Part shown: positions 8,634 to 15,854 of the stretch, in pieces
How the letters are laid out: every line of letters starts with the position of its first letter
Position numbering within the stretch: position 1 is the first letter of the stretch
From: Prevotellaceae bacterium
Lineage (GTDB): Bacteria > Bacteroidota > Bacteroidia > Bacteroidales > UBA932
Assembly (NCBI GenBank): GCA_031289415.1
Contig: JAITPN010000076.1
Span: 1 to 55,489, forward strand
Length of the DNA: 55,489 nt
Reading direction: 5' to 3'
The notes under the pieces: generated by a model
The model's database searches: none
Seen by the model: the letters and a program-made list of their open reading frames with translations, nothing else
What the model was told of the DNA's origin: nothing
Program-made: the position numbers and the translations under genes

Positions 8634-9932
8634 ATGACTAAAGAACAAAACAAAAATTACACTTTTTTGCCAATCATCATGATGATATTGCTGTTTGGCA
8701 TGATTTCCTTCGTTACCAATTTGGCAGCCCCGATGGGGATAGTGCTGAAAGCGCAGTTCGGCGTGTCCAACTTTGCAGGGCTGCTGGGTAATGCAGGCAA
8801 CTTTATTGCGTATGCCGTGATGGGCATTCCTGCCGGCATCCTGCTGCAGAAAATCGGGTACAAGAAAACGGCGCTGCTTGCCATTGCCGTCGGCTTCGTC
8901 GGCGTAGGCATCCAGTACCTTTCGGGCTATGCGGGGCAAGGCTCGGCGTTTGCCATCTACCTGAGCGGCGCGTTCGTTGCCGGTTTCTCCATGTGTTTGC
9001 TGAACACGGTGGTCAACCCGATGCTCAACACGCTCGGCGGCGGCGGAAATAAAGGAAACGTACTGCTCCAAGTAGGCGGCAGCTTCAACTCCTTCATGGC
9101 TACGCTGACGCCTATGATAGTAGGCATCCTGATTGGCGACGCGGCAAAATCCAGCATTACGAACATCTTTCCGTTCATGTATGCCGCCATGGCAGTGTTT
9201 GCCATCGTATTCGTGGTACTATACTCGGTACGCATCCCCGAACCCCACGCGGCACAGTCGGCTGAGCCGTTGGGACGGCTAATATCCGGTGCGTTGAAGT
9301 TCCGCCATTTCATTCTCGGCGCGGTGGGTATCTTTGTGTACGTAGGCGTGGAAGTAGGTACGCCCGGTATCTTGAACTACCTGCTGGTTGACCCCAACCT
9401 CCCCAACCCGTTAAACCCGATAACCGCCGGGTTTGTAGCCGGCACATACTGGCTGCTGATGTTGATAGGGCGCTTGGTAGGCGCAAGCGTAGGCGCAAAA
9501 GTGTCGAGCAAGACGATGCTCTCCGCCACGGCGAGCGTAGGGTTGATATTGGTGCTGCTGGCTATCGTCCTGCCTATCGCCACCGAAGTATCGCTCCCTG
9601 TATTAAAAAGCATCAACGGCGACATCTCGTTCGGACTGCTCAACGTGCCTATCAATGCGGCGCTGCTGGTGTTGGTAGGGCTGTGCACCTCCATCATGTG
9701 GGGCGGCATCTTCAACCTTGCGGTCGAAGGGCTTGGTAAATATACGGCGGCGGCGTCCGGCATTTTCATGGTGTTGGTTTGCGGCGGCGGCATCCTGCCT
9801 GCACTGCAAGGATGGATTGCCGACATCGCAGGTTACCTGACCAGCTATTGGGTCATCGTTGCCGGATTGGCTTACCTGTTGTATTACGCCCTCATCGGCT
9901 CGAAAAATGTGAATAAGGATATTCAGGTATAG
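8634..9932 (+). CDS. FHS-family sugar:H+ symporter (MFS, FucP/GluP-like)
   Basis: The 432-residue protein has about 12 transmembrane segments and the fucose/glucose/galactose permease layout, including GIPAGILLQKIGYKKTALLAI after the second and third helices and a conserved NTVVNPMLNTLGGGGNKGN region. The family imports neutral hexoses with protons across the inner membrane. The exact substrate cannot be read from sequence. It is transcribed alone. A related permease lies at 45888-47249, but the two differ clearly and are not recent duplicates. Confidence 0.85.
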   Translation: MTKEQNKNYTFLPIIMMILLFGMISFVTNLAAPMGIVLKAQFGVSNFAGLLGNAGNFIAYAVMGIPAGILLQKIGYKKTALLAIAVGFVGVGIQYLSGYAGQGSAFAIYLSGAFVAGFSMCLLNTVVNPMLNTLGGGGNKGNVLLQVGGSFNSFMATLTPMIVGILIGDAAKSSITNIFPFMYAAMAVFAIVFVVLYSVRIPEPHAAQSAEPLGRLISGALKFRHFILGAVGIFVYVGVEVGTPGILNYLLVDPNLPNPLNPITAGFVAGTYWLLMLIGRLVGASVGAKVSSKTMLSATASVGLILVLLAIVLPIATEVSLPVLKSINGDISFGLLNVPINAALLVLVGLCTSIMWGGIFNLAVEGLGKYTAAASGIFMVLVCGGGILPALQGWIADIAGYLTSYWVIVAGLAYLLYYALIGSKNVNKDIQV

Positions 9933-9942
9933 CAGCCCCCCA

Positions 9943-9959
9943 TCCCCCCTGAGGGGGGA
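9943..9959 (+). terminator. GC-rich hairpin after the FHS permease gene
   Basis: TCCCCCC (9943-9949) pairs with GGGGGGA (9953-9959) around a three-base loop, 10 bp after the stop codon. No T-run follows, so termination may instead rely on the next inverted repeat. Confidence 0.4.
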
Positions 9960-9969
9960 GCAGAGACAA

Positions 9970-10043
9970 AGTGATTAGGTGATTAAGATTGAACGTAACG
10001 TAGCTTTCTTAATCACCTAATTTTTTAATTTACTTAATCACTT
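9970..10043. repeat. Octamer-type (GTGATTAA) inverted repeat, copy 1
   Basis: A perfect 14-bp stem (9974-9987 with 10008-10021) is made of 8-bp units related to GTGATTAG/GTGATTAA. The central 20 bp contains AACGTAACGTAGCTTTC. A further AATCACTT at about 10036-10043 pairs with the outermost unit. The same arms and the same centre in reverse orientation occur at 54890-54957, and a half-element is at 17651-17672. It may double as a terminator. Confidence 0.65.
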
Positions 10044-10069
10044 TCCGCGCAAGCGGGCATAAAAATAAC

Positions 10070-10110
10070 AAATTAAAAAAGAAGCGCGAACTTTGGGATG
10101 TTCGCGCTTC
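10070..10110 (-). terminator. Strong intrinsic terminator facing left
   Basis: A perfect 11-bp stem (10081-10091 with 10100-10110) is flanked on its left by an A-tract, so on the minus strand it is a GC-rich hairpin followed by TTTTTTAATTT. The right flank is not T-rich, so it fits a leftward transcript. The only leftward sequence upstream of it is the 21-bp array. Confidence 0.6.
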
Positions 10111-10130
10111 ATCTGTTTCAGAGCATAAGC

Positions 10131-10383
10131 CTTTGACATCTTTGGAACGTTCAAAGACGTCTTTGGAATCTTTAAAGACATCTTTGGAACGTTCAAAGAC
10201 GTCTTTGGAATCTTTAAAGACGTCTTTGGAATCTTCAAAGACATCTTTGGAACTTTCAAAGACATCTTTAGAACTTTCAAAGACATCTTTGGAATCTTCA
10301 AAGACATCTTTGGAACTTTCAAAGACATCTTTGGAATCTTCAAAGACATCTTTGAAATATTCAAAGTCGACTTTGAAACGTTC
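10131..10383. repeat. 21-bp tandem repeat array A, 12 units of paired palindromes
   Basis: TCTTTG or a close variant recurs every 21 bp at 10139, 10160, 10181 and so on to 10370. Each unit holds AAAGACGTCTTT (or AAAGACATCTTT) and a GGAACGTTC-like palindrome. The last unit has AAAGTCGACTTT, where both sides changed together and symmetry is kept. Both strands are open through the array (heptads of the type KTSLESS on plus, KMSLKVP on minus). No spacers differ between units, so it is not CRISPR. The miaA promoter follows directly. Confidence 0.9.
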
Positions 10384-10427
10384 TGCTGAAGATTATCAAA
10401 AACGTGCGGGGAAATATTTTTTATTCG

Positions 10428-10435
10428 TATATTTG
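10428..10435 (+). promoter_or_regulatory. -7 box for miaA (first copy)
   Basis: TATATTTG. It ends only 4 bp before the ATG at 10440, so transcription would begin at or inside that codon. Translation is therefore either leaderless or starts at the ATG at 10458. Confidence 0.55.
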
Positions 10436-10439
10436 TAAA

Positions 10440-11354
10440 ATGATAACGACGGAAAACATGGATGCGCCTACGCTTATCGTCGTGCTTGGCGCTACGGGGG
10501 TGGGGAAAACGGTGGCGGCGGTGGCTCTGGCGCAGCAACTTGGCACAGAAATCGTATCGTGCGACTCACGGCAGCTTTACCGCGAAATGCCTGTAGGGAC
10601 GGCTGCGCCCACCGCGGCGCAGCGGGCAGCCGTACCGCATCATTTCATTGCCTCGCACAGCATACGCCAACCCTACACCGCAGGGCGATACGAAACGGAA
10701 GCGTTGGCGGTTCTCGACACGCTGTTTGCTACGCACCGCACCGCGCTCATGGTCGGCGGCTCAGGGCTGTACATTGATGCGGTGTGCCGCGGCATCGACG
10801 ACTTCCCCGACGCCGACCCTATCCTCCGGCAGACGCTCACCGAACGTTGCCTGCACGAAGGTCTCGACAGCCTCCGCCGCGAACTGAAAACGCTTGACGA
10901 AGAGAGTTACCGCTCCCTCGACTTGCAAAACTCGCACCGCATTATCCGCGCCCTCGAAGTAACGATTGCCACCGGAAAGCCCTATTCGTCGTTAAAGAAA
11001 AACTGCCGGAAAGAGCGTCCGTTCCGCATCGTGAAAATCGGGCTGCAGCTGCCGCGCGAAACGCTGTACGACCGCATCAACCACCGCGTACGGCAAATGA
11101 TGGACGACGGATGGATTGACGAAGCGCGCAGCCTCTATCCGTTCCGCCATCTTCCCGCATTAAATACGGTAGGCTATAAAGAGTTGTTTGAGTATTTCGA
11201 CGGAAAAACCAACCTTGACCAGACGATAGCGCTCATTCAACAACACACGCGCAATTACGCAAAAAAGCAATGCTCCTACTGGGCGCGGGATAATGATATT
11301 CAATGGACACGGTCATTAAATATTGAAAATGGCGTGTTGAAAATGATTTCTTAA
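10440..11354 (+). CDS. miaA: tRNA dimethylallyltransferase, first copy
   Basis: MiaA transfers a dimethylallyl group to A37 of tRNAs that read codons beginning with U. The protein has the P-loop GATGVGKT, the conserved CDSRQLYREMPVGTA motif, VGGSGLYIDAV and the C-terminal NTVGYKELFEYFDG region. It is 304 residues from 10440 or 298 from 10458; the promoter position favours 10458. A second, shorter miaA is at 43967. Two copies are known in Bacteroides, so this is a lineage trait rather than a recent duplication. The 21-bp array lies immediately upstream. Confidence 0.93.
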   Translation: MITTENMDAPTLIVVLGATGVGKTVAAVALAQQLGTEIVSCDSRQLYREMPVGTAAPTAAQRAAVPHHFIASHSIRQPYTAGRYETEALAVLDTLFATHRTALMVGGSGLYIDAVCRGIDDFPDADPILRQTLTERCLHEGLDSLRRELKTLDEESYRSLDLQNSHRIIRALEVTIATGKPYSSLKKNCRKERPFRIVKIGLQLPRETLYDRINHRVRQMMDDGWIDEARSLYPFRHLPALNTVGYKELFEYFDGKTNLDQTIALIQQHTRNYAKKQCSYWARDNDIQWTRSLNIENGVLKMIS

Positions 11355-11366
11355 CTAAAAAAGTGT

Positions 11367-11374
11367 TACCTTTG
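11367..11374 (+). promoter_or_regulatory. -7 box for ung
   Basis: TACCTTTG, 28 bp upstream of the ung ATG. Confidence 0.6.
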
Positions 11375-11402
11375 TTTCTGATTTATTTTAATATGCAAGA
11401 CG

Positions 11403-12074
11403 ATGGAAGTAAAAATTGAAGCCTCGTGGAAAGCGGTGTTGCAGCAGGAATTCGACAAGCCTTATTTTGCCGGATTAACTACCGTAGTGCGCAATGAGTG
11501 GACGGCAGGAAAACAGATATATCCTCCGCCGGCACTTATTTTCAACGCATTTGAAAAAACGCCTTTCGATAAAGTAAAAGTCGTGATGCTGGGGCAAGAC
11601 CCTTATCACGGCGCAGGACAAGCGCACGGTTTGTGCTTTTCGGTGCAGCGCGGTGTGCGGATTCCGCCGTCATTGGTAAATATTTATAAGGAGATTGACG
11701 CCGACCTTGGCATTGCGCCGCCTACGCACGGGTGCCTCGAATCGTGGGCTGAGCAGGGCGTATTTATGCTCAACGCCGCCCTCACGGTACGCGCCGGAGA
11801 GCCGATGTCGCACAGCAAAATCGGGTGGGAAACGTTTACCGACGCGGTGATACGCATATTGTCGGACGAGAAGGCAGGGCTTGTGTTCCTGCTGTGGGGC
11901 AATTTTGCGCGCAACAAGCGCATTTTGATTGACGGCAAGAAACACCTCATTCTTGAAGCGGCGCATCCCTCGCCCCTTTCGGGTGGAAAATTTTTCGGAT
12001 GCCGCCATTTCTCAAAGACAAATGAAATCCTCGAACAACAAGGATTGACGCCTGTGAATTGGCAAATAAAGTAA
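11403..12074 (+). CDS. ung: Uracil-DNA glycosylase
   Basis: Ung removes uracil from DNA and starts base-excision repair. The 223-residue protein is the expected size for family 1. It has the water-activating GQDPYHGAGQAHGLCFSV motif near residue 63, the uracil-pocket region LLLWGNFARNK written here as FLLWGNFARNK, and the DNA-intercalation loop HPSPLSGGKFFGCRHFS near the C terminus. An ATG at 11393 is out of frame, so 11403 is the start. Its own -7 box is upstream and coaD follows after 54 bp. Confidence 0.97.
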   Translation: MEVKIEASWKAVLQQEFDKPYFAGLTTVVRNEWTAGKQIYPPPALIFNAFEKTPFDKVKVVMLGQDPYHGAGQAHGLCFSVQRGVRIPPSLVNIYKEIDADLGIAPPTHGCLESWAEQGVFMLNAALTVRAGEPMSHSKIGWETFTDAVIRILSDEKAGLVFLLWGNFARNKRILIDGKKHLILEAAHPSPLSGGKFFGCRHFSKTNEILEQQGLTPVNWQIK

Positions 12075-12128
12075 TGCGGGCAACATGGAATCAAGAATGA
12101 ACGACATAAATTTTAACTTTAAATAATC

Positions 12129-12596
12129 ATGGCTGTTTTTTTCCCGGGGTCGTTCGACCCTTTCACCGCAGGTCATTACGACATTGTGTGCCGCGCGCTC
12201 AAACTGTTTGACCATGTCGTAGTCGGTATCGGCACAAACGTGCTCAAAAAAAGTTTCTTCACCGAAGCAGAACGCCTCCATATCATCGAACAGGCGGTGG
12301 GCGACCTCCGCCGCGTGTCGGTAGTCGTTTATCACGGACTGACGGTTGATTATTGTGCGGAACACGACATTCATTGCATCATTCGCGGCGTCCGCTCGCT
12401 GTGCGATTATGAATACGAAACCCTTACGGCGCAAGTAAACCGTCAGTTGCAAAACGGCATCGAAACGGTGTTTCTGCCGTCGTTGCCCGAACACACGTAT
12501 ATCAATTCTACGGTCGTGCGCGACATCCTGACGCACGGCGGCGATGCGTCTGCCTTTCTCCCGAAAAAAGTTACATTACCAATTAAAATATCATGA
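12129..12596 (+). CDS. coaD: Phosphopantetheine adenylyltransferase
   Basis: CoaD makes dephospho-CoA from 4'-phosphopantetheine and ATP, the penultimate step of coenzyme A synthesis. The 155-residue protein carries the nucleotidyltransferase signature FFPGSFDPFTAGHYDIV at its N terminus (the GH of the HxGH family motif) and the C-terminal INSTVVRDILTHGGDASAFLP region. Its last codons overlap the start of the next gene by 4 bp (ATGA), indicating translational coupling. Confidence 0.96.
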   Translation: MAVFFPGSFDPFTAGHYDIVCRALKLFDHVVVGIGTNVLKKSFFTEAERLHIIEQAVGDLRRVSVVVYHGLTVDYCAEHDIHCIIRGVRSLCDYEYETLTAQVNRQLQNGIETVFLPSLPEHTYINSTVVRDILTHGGDASAFLPKKVTLPIKIS

Positions 12597-13945
12597 AGAC
12601 TAAGAAATACATACTTTCAGGCAGCGTGCCGCACATGGCGCGGCTCCTTGGCACGTTGATAGGGTTGCATATCGGCGCATGGGCGTCGGCGCAAACCATC
12701 GGCATACAGGGCAACGCGCCCGATTACGCAGGCGTTACGTTCCGGTTCTATGCTTACAACGATTATATCACCTACACGGAAGACCTCATCATGCAATGCA
12801 CCGTTGCCGCCGACGGTTCGTTCGCCGCAACAGGCACACTGACGCACGAAGGTATGATATTTGCCCGCACGGGAACCTATTTTCTCTATTTTTATGCCGT
12901 TCCAAATGCGGACTATACACTGTATCCACCGCCGCGAAAAGAAAAAAGCAAGACCGATTCGCTGAACTTGTTTTTTGAAGAAACGCCGATACACGTCGGT
13001 ACGCACACCACGGCAGCCAACGACATCAACCGGACGATGATGGACGGCGATTGCCCGTCGGCGGCGAATACGGCGGGTACTTCGTATTTCGCCTACTGCC
13101 GCTACCGTCAAGGGTTGGAAAAATACCGCTCCGTTAAGCAAAAAGTAAAAAGTCTGGCAATACATTATTTCCGCAACCAACCGATACTTTATTATAATGA
13201 AGCATACATGGATTTATTCAACCAAGTATATAACCGCTATTTTGAATTTATGCAACGCGACGAGGCGCAACTGCTCGACATCATTAACCGTGAGCGGAAT
13301 TTGCCGCAGCTAAAAGCGTTTATATTGCGCGATACCACGTTTCGCGACGACGCCTTGCTTGAATTGGTCATGCTCAAAAATCTGTACGAAAATTTTTATA
13401 CCCCTACTTTTTCACACGAGAGCCTGCTGTCGTTAGTTAAAGCAGTGGCGCAGACTACGCTATACGCCGAAAATAAAAATATTGCACAAAACATCATCAA
13501 CCGCGTTACGCTGCTCATGGCGGGCTACACGCCGCCCGACTTCACGTTATACGACACGGCAGGCGCCGCCTATCATCTTGCCGATTTCAGGGGGAAGGCG
13601 CTGTACCTCATATTCGGCAAGGTATTCAGCTATGTATCTATCAATGCGTTCGAGAAACTTTTTACACCCTACAATGTATACCACGACGCCATAGAAATTG
13701 TGGTCGTAAGTGTAGATGAAGACACCGCGCAGCTCCAAGAATTTTGTCGCAACGAACGTTACCGCTGGCATTTTCTGCACTACGGCGACAATCCCGACGT
13801 GCTGAAAAAGTACAACATCAGCGTGTTGCCCACTTATTTTTTACTCGATAAAGAAGGGAAGCTGCTGCTTTCGCCCGCGCCGTCGCCATTTGGCGACATC
13901 GAACAGGTATTTAAACAACTACACAACAAAGCAAATCGGCAATAG
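12593..13945 (+). CDS. Exported thioredoxin-fold (TlpA/AhpC-like) protein lacking the CxxC active site
   Basis: A signal sequence ending near ASAQ (about residue 34) precedes an N-terminal beta-rich region (about 35-130), a helical middle region and a C-terminal thioredoxin-like domain (about 310-445). The last has YTPPDFTLYDTAGAAYHLADFRGKALYLIFG and a cis-proline motif in VLPTYFLLDKEG. The redox CxxC expected after LIFG is absent (KVFSYVSINAF), so disulfide exchange is unlikely. This layout is common among Bacteroidota periplasmic or lipid-anchored thioredoxin-like proteins of unknown function. It overlaps coaD by 4 bp at its start. Its end overlaps the convergent Nudix gene by 35 bp. Confidence 0.75.
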   Translation: MKTKKYILSGSVPHMARLLGTLIGLHIGAWASAQTIGIQGNAPDYAGVTFRFYAYNDYITYTEDLIMQCTVAADGSFAATGTLTHEGMIFARTGTYFLYFYAVPNADYTLYPPPRKEKSKTDSLNLFFEETPIHVGTHTTAANDINRTMMDGDCPSAANTAGTSYFAYCRYRQGLEKYRSVKQKVKSLAIHYFRNQPILYYNEAYMDLFNQVYNRYFEFMQRDEAQLLDIINRERNLPQLKAFILRDTTFRDDALLELVMLKNLYENFYTPTFSHESLLSLVKAVAQTTLYAENKNIAQNIINRVTLLMAGYTPPDFTLYDTAGAAYHLADFRGKALYLIFGKVFSYVSINAFEKLFTPYNVYHDAIEIVVVSVDEDTAQLQEFCRNERYRWHFLHYGDNPDVLKKYNISVLPTYFLLDKEGKLLLSPAPSPFGDIEQVFKQLHNKANRQ

Positions 13946-14522
13946 AGGCAAACATTTGCGGAAGATACGCCGGCAACGCATCGACCGGCACCCACAGCGC
14001 TTGCTGTATATCTTCGGACGTTTGCGGCACAGGCGGCGCATCGTCGTCGCACCGCATCGTAAACCAATGCGTATGCTTTAGACATGCCGCGCCGCCGCCG
14101 TCATACACATGATAGGTCGTGCCAAGCCGGCTGAGCAAGGTCAGTTTTCCGACGCCACATTCTTCCTCTACTTCACGCATGGCGTTACGTTCTATCGTTT
14201 CGCCAGCCTCGCGTTTCCCTTTCGGCAAGTCCCAATGCCCATAGCGGAAAATCAACAACACGTCGCCGGCAGCGTTGCGCACGAAACCTCCCGCAGCTTC
14301 GACCACTTCAAAACATGACGACACGTCGCGCATCACGCCGTCGGGATTTCCGGTCAGCAGCCACAATTCTTTCATGGCTTCGTTTTGCCGAAATTGCGCG
14401 ACCAATTGTGCTATTCCGAAATTATTAGTAACTTTGTGGGCTATCGCATCAGGACGGCTGCGGCACAACGACCAGTCGCTGCACACGCCCAATATGCGGT
14501 GGTTAAAGAAAATTTTATACAT
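13911..14522 (-). CDS. Nudix hydrolase
   Basis: A Nudix box GKREAGETIERNAMREVEEE followed by CG (pattern GX5EX7REUXEEXGU) is complete, so nucleoside-diphosphate-linked hydrolysis is likely; the substrate is unknown. The Nudix domain covers roughly the C-terminal two thirds of about 203 residues and is preceded by a region of about 65 residues that I do not recognise. I start at 14522 (MYKIFFNH). The longer frame begins at 14543, inside the -7 box at 14541-14548. It converges on, and overlaps by 35 bp, the thioredoxin-fold gene. It is divergent from pyrE. Confidence 0.85.
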   Translation of the reverse strand: MYKIFFNHRILGVCSDWSLCRSRPDAIAHKVTNNFGIAQLVAQFRQNEAMKELWLLTGNPDGVMRDVSSCFEVVEAAGGFVRNAAGDVLLIFRYGHWDLPKGKREAGETIERNAMREVEEECGVGKLTLLSRLGTTYHVYDGGGAACLKHTHWFTMRCDDDAPPVPQTSEDIQQALWVPVDALPAYLPQMFASIADLLCCVVV

Positions 14523-14540
14523 ATATTTTAAAATAGACAA

Positions 14541-14548
14541 CAAAGATA
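14541..14548 (-). promoter_or_regulatory. -7 box for the Nudix gene
   Basis: TATCTTTG on the minus strand, 19 bp upstream of the chosen ATG at 14522. Confidence 0.6.
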
Positions 14549-14557
14549 CGAGATTTT

Positions 14558-15190
14558 ATGGTACAAACAGAAAAAATAATCGCCCGGCGGTTGTTAGACA
14601 TCAAAGCGGTACAATTAAATACAGCGCAACCCTACACATGGGCATCGGGCTGGAAATCGCCCATTTATTGCGACAATCGTAAGATTTTATCATACCCCGA
14701 CACGCGCAAACTGATATACGAGAGCTTGCAACGTTTAATAGAAGAAAAATTCCAGACCGTAGACGTGATTGCAGGCGTAGCTACGGGCGCTATCGCCCAC
14801 GGCGTATTGGTGGCTGAAGCCATGCAAAAACCTTTTGTATATGTACGCTCCGCACCAAAAAGCCACGGGCTTGAGAACGTGATTGAAGGCGTATTGCCGC
14901 CAAACGCGCGCGTAGTGGTCGTAGAAGACCTTATTTCAACCGGCGGAAGCAGCCTGCAAGCCGTAGAAGCTATTCGCAAAGCCGACGCCGAGGTATTGGG
15001 ATTAACCGCCATTTTTTCCTACAATTTTGCCGCCGCCCGCCGCAGTTTCGAGAATGCCGATTGCGTACTTTACACGCTCACAAACTACACCACCTTGCTC
15101 GAAGAAGCGCTGCAATGCGGCTATATTAAACCCTCAGAAGTAGAAACACTTGCCCGTTGGCGCGAAATGCCCGACAAATGGCAACGCTAA
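14558..15190 (+). CDS. pyrE: Orotate phosphoribosyltransferase
   Basis: PyrE joins orotate to PRPP to form OMP in pyrimidine synthesis. The 210-residue protein has YTWASGWKSPIYCDNR near the N terminus, the loop VRSAPKSHG that contacts PRPP, and the PRPP-binding VVVVEDLISTGGSSL near residue 125. No -7 box lies directly upstream on this strand; TAACTTTG at 14429-14436, inside the antisense Nudix gene, is a candidate. A DUF4293 gene follows after 13 bp and is probably co-transcribed. Confidence 0.96.
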   Translation: MVQTEKIIARRLLDIKAVQLNTAQPYTWASGWKSPIYCDNRKILSYPDTRKLIYESLQRLIEEKFQTVDVIAGVATGAIAHGVLVAEAMQKPFVYVRSAPKSHGLENVIEGVLPPNARVVVVEDLISTGGSSLQAVEAIRKADAEVLGLTAIFSYNFAAARRSFENADCVLYTLTNYTTLLEEALQCGYIKPSEVETLARWREMPDKWQR

Positions 15191-15203
15191 TAAAACAATT
15201 ATT

Positions 15204-15599
15204 ATGATACAACGAATACAAACCCTTTTTCTGCTCGTAGCTGCCGGACTGCTTACCGCCATGCTGTTTGCGCCGTTTGCTAACTGTGCAGACCACTATA
15301 TATACTACACGACTTTCCGGACGATGTTCGCATTGCTGGTCGTAAGCCTTGCCGTAACGTGTATTACGATTTTCCTTTATCGCCGCCGCGTGTGGCAAAA
15401 GCGGCTTTGCCTCGTCAACGGCATTGTGCTATTGGTCTTGCAAGGCTTCGTCATATACTACATGATAGCAACCTTATGGGGTGCGGAGTTCTCGTTCACC
15501 ACATCCTTTCCGACAGTGGCGGTCATCTTTACATGGCTTGCCGGATGCTACATTCGCCTCGACGAAGCCAAAATAAAAGCGTTAGACCGGCTGCGGTAA
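15204..15599 (+). CDS. DUF4293-type four-helix membrane protein
   Basis: The 131-residue product begins MIQRIQTLFLLVAAGLL, the characteristic start of the Bacteroidota-specific DUF4293 family. It has four hydrophobic segments, a short extracytoplasmic loop after the first helix and a C-terminal IRLDEAKIKALDRLR tail. The function is unknown. The frame is open upstream to 15150 inside pyrE, but the family start and gene spacing place the start at 15204. Confidence 0.82.
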   Translation: MIQRIQTLFLLVAAGLLTAMLFAPFANCADHYIYYTTFRTMFALLVVSLAVTCITIFLYRRRVWQKRLCLVNGIVLLVLQGFVIYYMIATLWGAEFSFTTSFPTVAVIFTWLAGCYIRLDEAKIKALDRLR

Positions 15600-15770
15600 A
15601 CGTTGCTACAGGGATGGGATAATAAAAAATAGCCAAGAAATTGTTCTGTTAAGAAGATGAGGCTTCCGAAAACAGAGAGCGGAATACGAGAGAGAACGTT
15701 ACAGGTTTAAATAGATGGATTTATACGGATAAAAATGGAAGTTTATAGCAATAATTAAAATAGATAAAAT

Positions 15771-15854
15771 ATGAAGAACATCATTCAACGTATCGACCTT
15801 GCACACAACTGCACAACGAGGAGAAATTTACAAATTAAATATTTTATAAAATGA
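15771..15854 (+). CDS. Possible 27-residue leader peptide
   Basis: A short frame starts at ATG 15771 (MKNIIQRIDLAHN...) and ends with a TGA at 15852-15854 that overlaps the ATG of the lipoprotein gene (ATGA). The arrangement would couple translation of the two. The peptide is basic, ends FIK and has no recognisable domain. It could be chance, but the exact overlap makes it worth recording. Confidence 0.25.
   Translation: MKNIIQRIDLAHNCTTRRNLQIKYFIK

Noticed and set aside
10131-10383. Possible CRISPR array
   Set aside because: The units are contiguous 21-bp repeats with no unique spacers, and no cas genes are present. The same applies to the arrays at 20722 and 41314.
10133-10438. Repetitive protein of KTSLESS heptads on the plus strand
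   Set aside because: A 21-bp period keeps any frame open. There is no promoter or credible start, and the frame runs into the miaA promoter.
10038-10538. 166-residue minus-strand protein with KMSLKVP heptads
   Set aside because: Its start lies inside miaA antisense and its end is translated from a terminator hairpin and flanking sequence. Kept only as a possible transcript.
14523-14543. Upstream start of the Nudix gene at 14543
   Set aside because: It lies in the -7 promoter box at 14541-14548.
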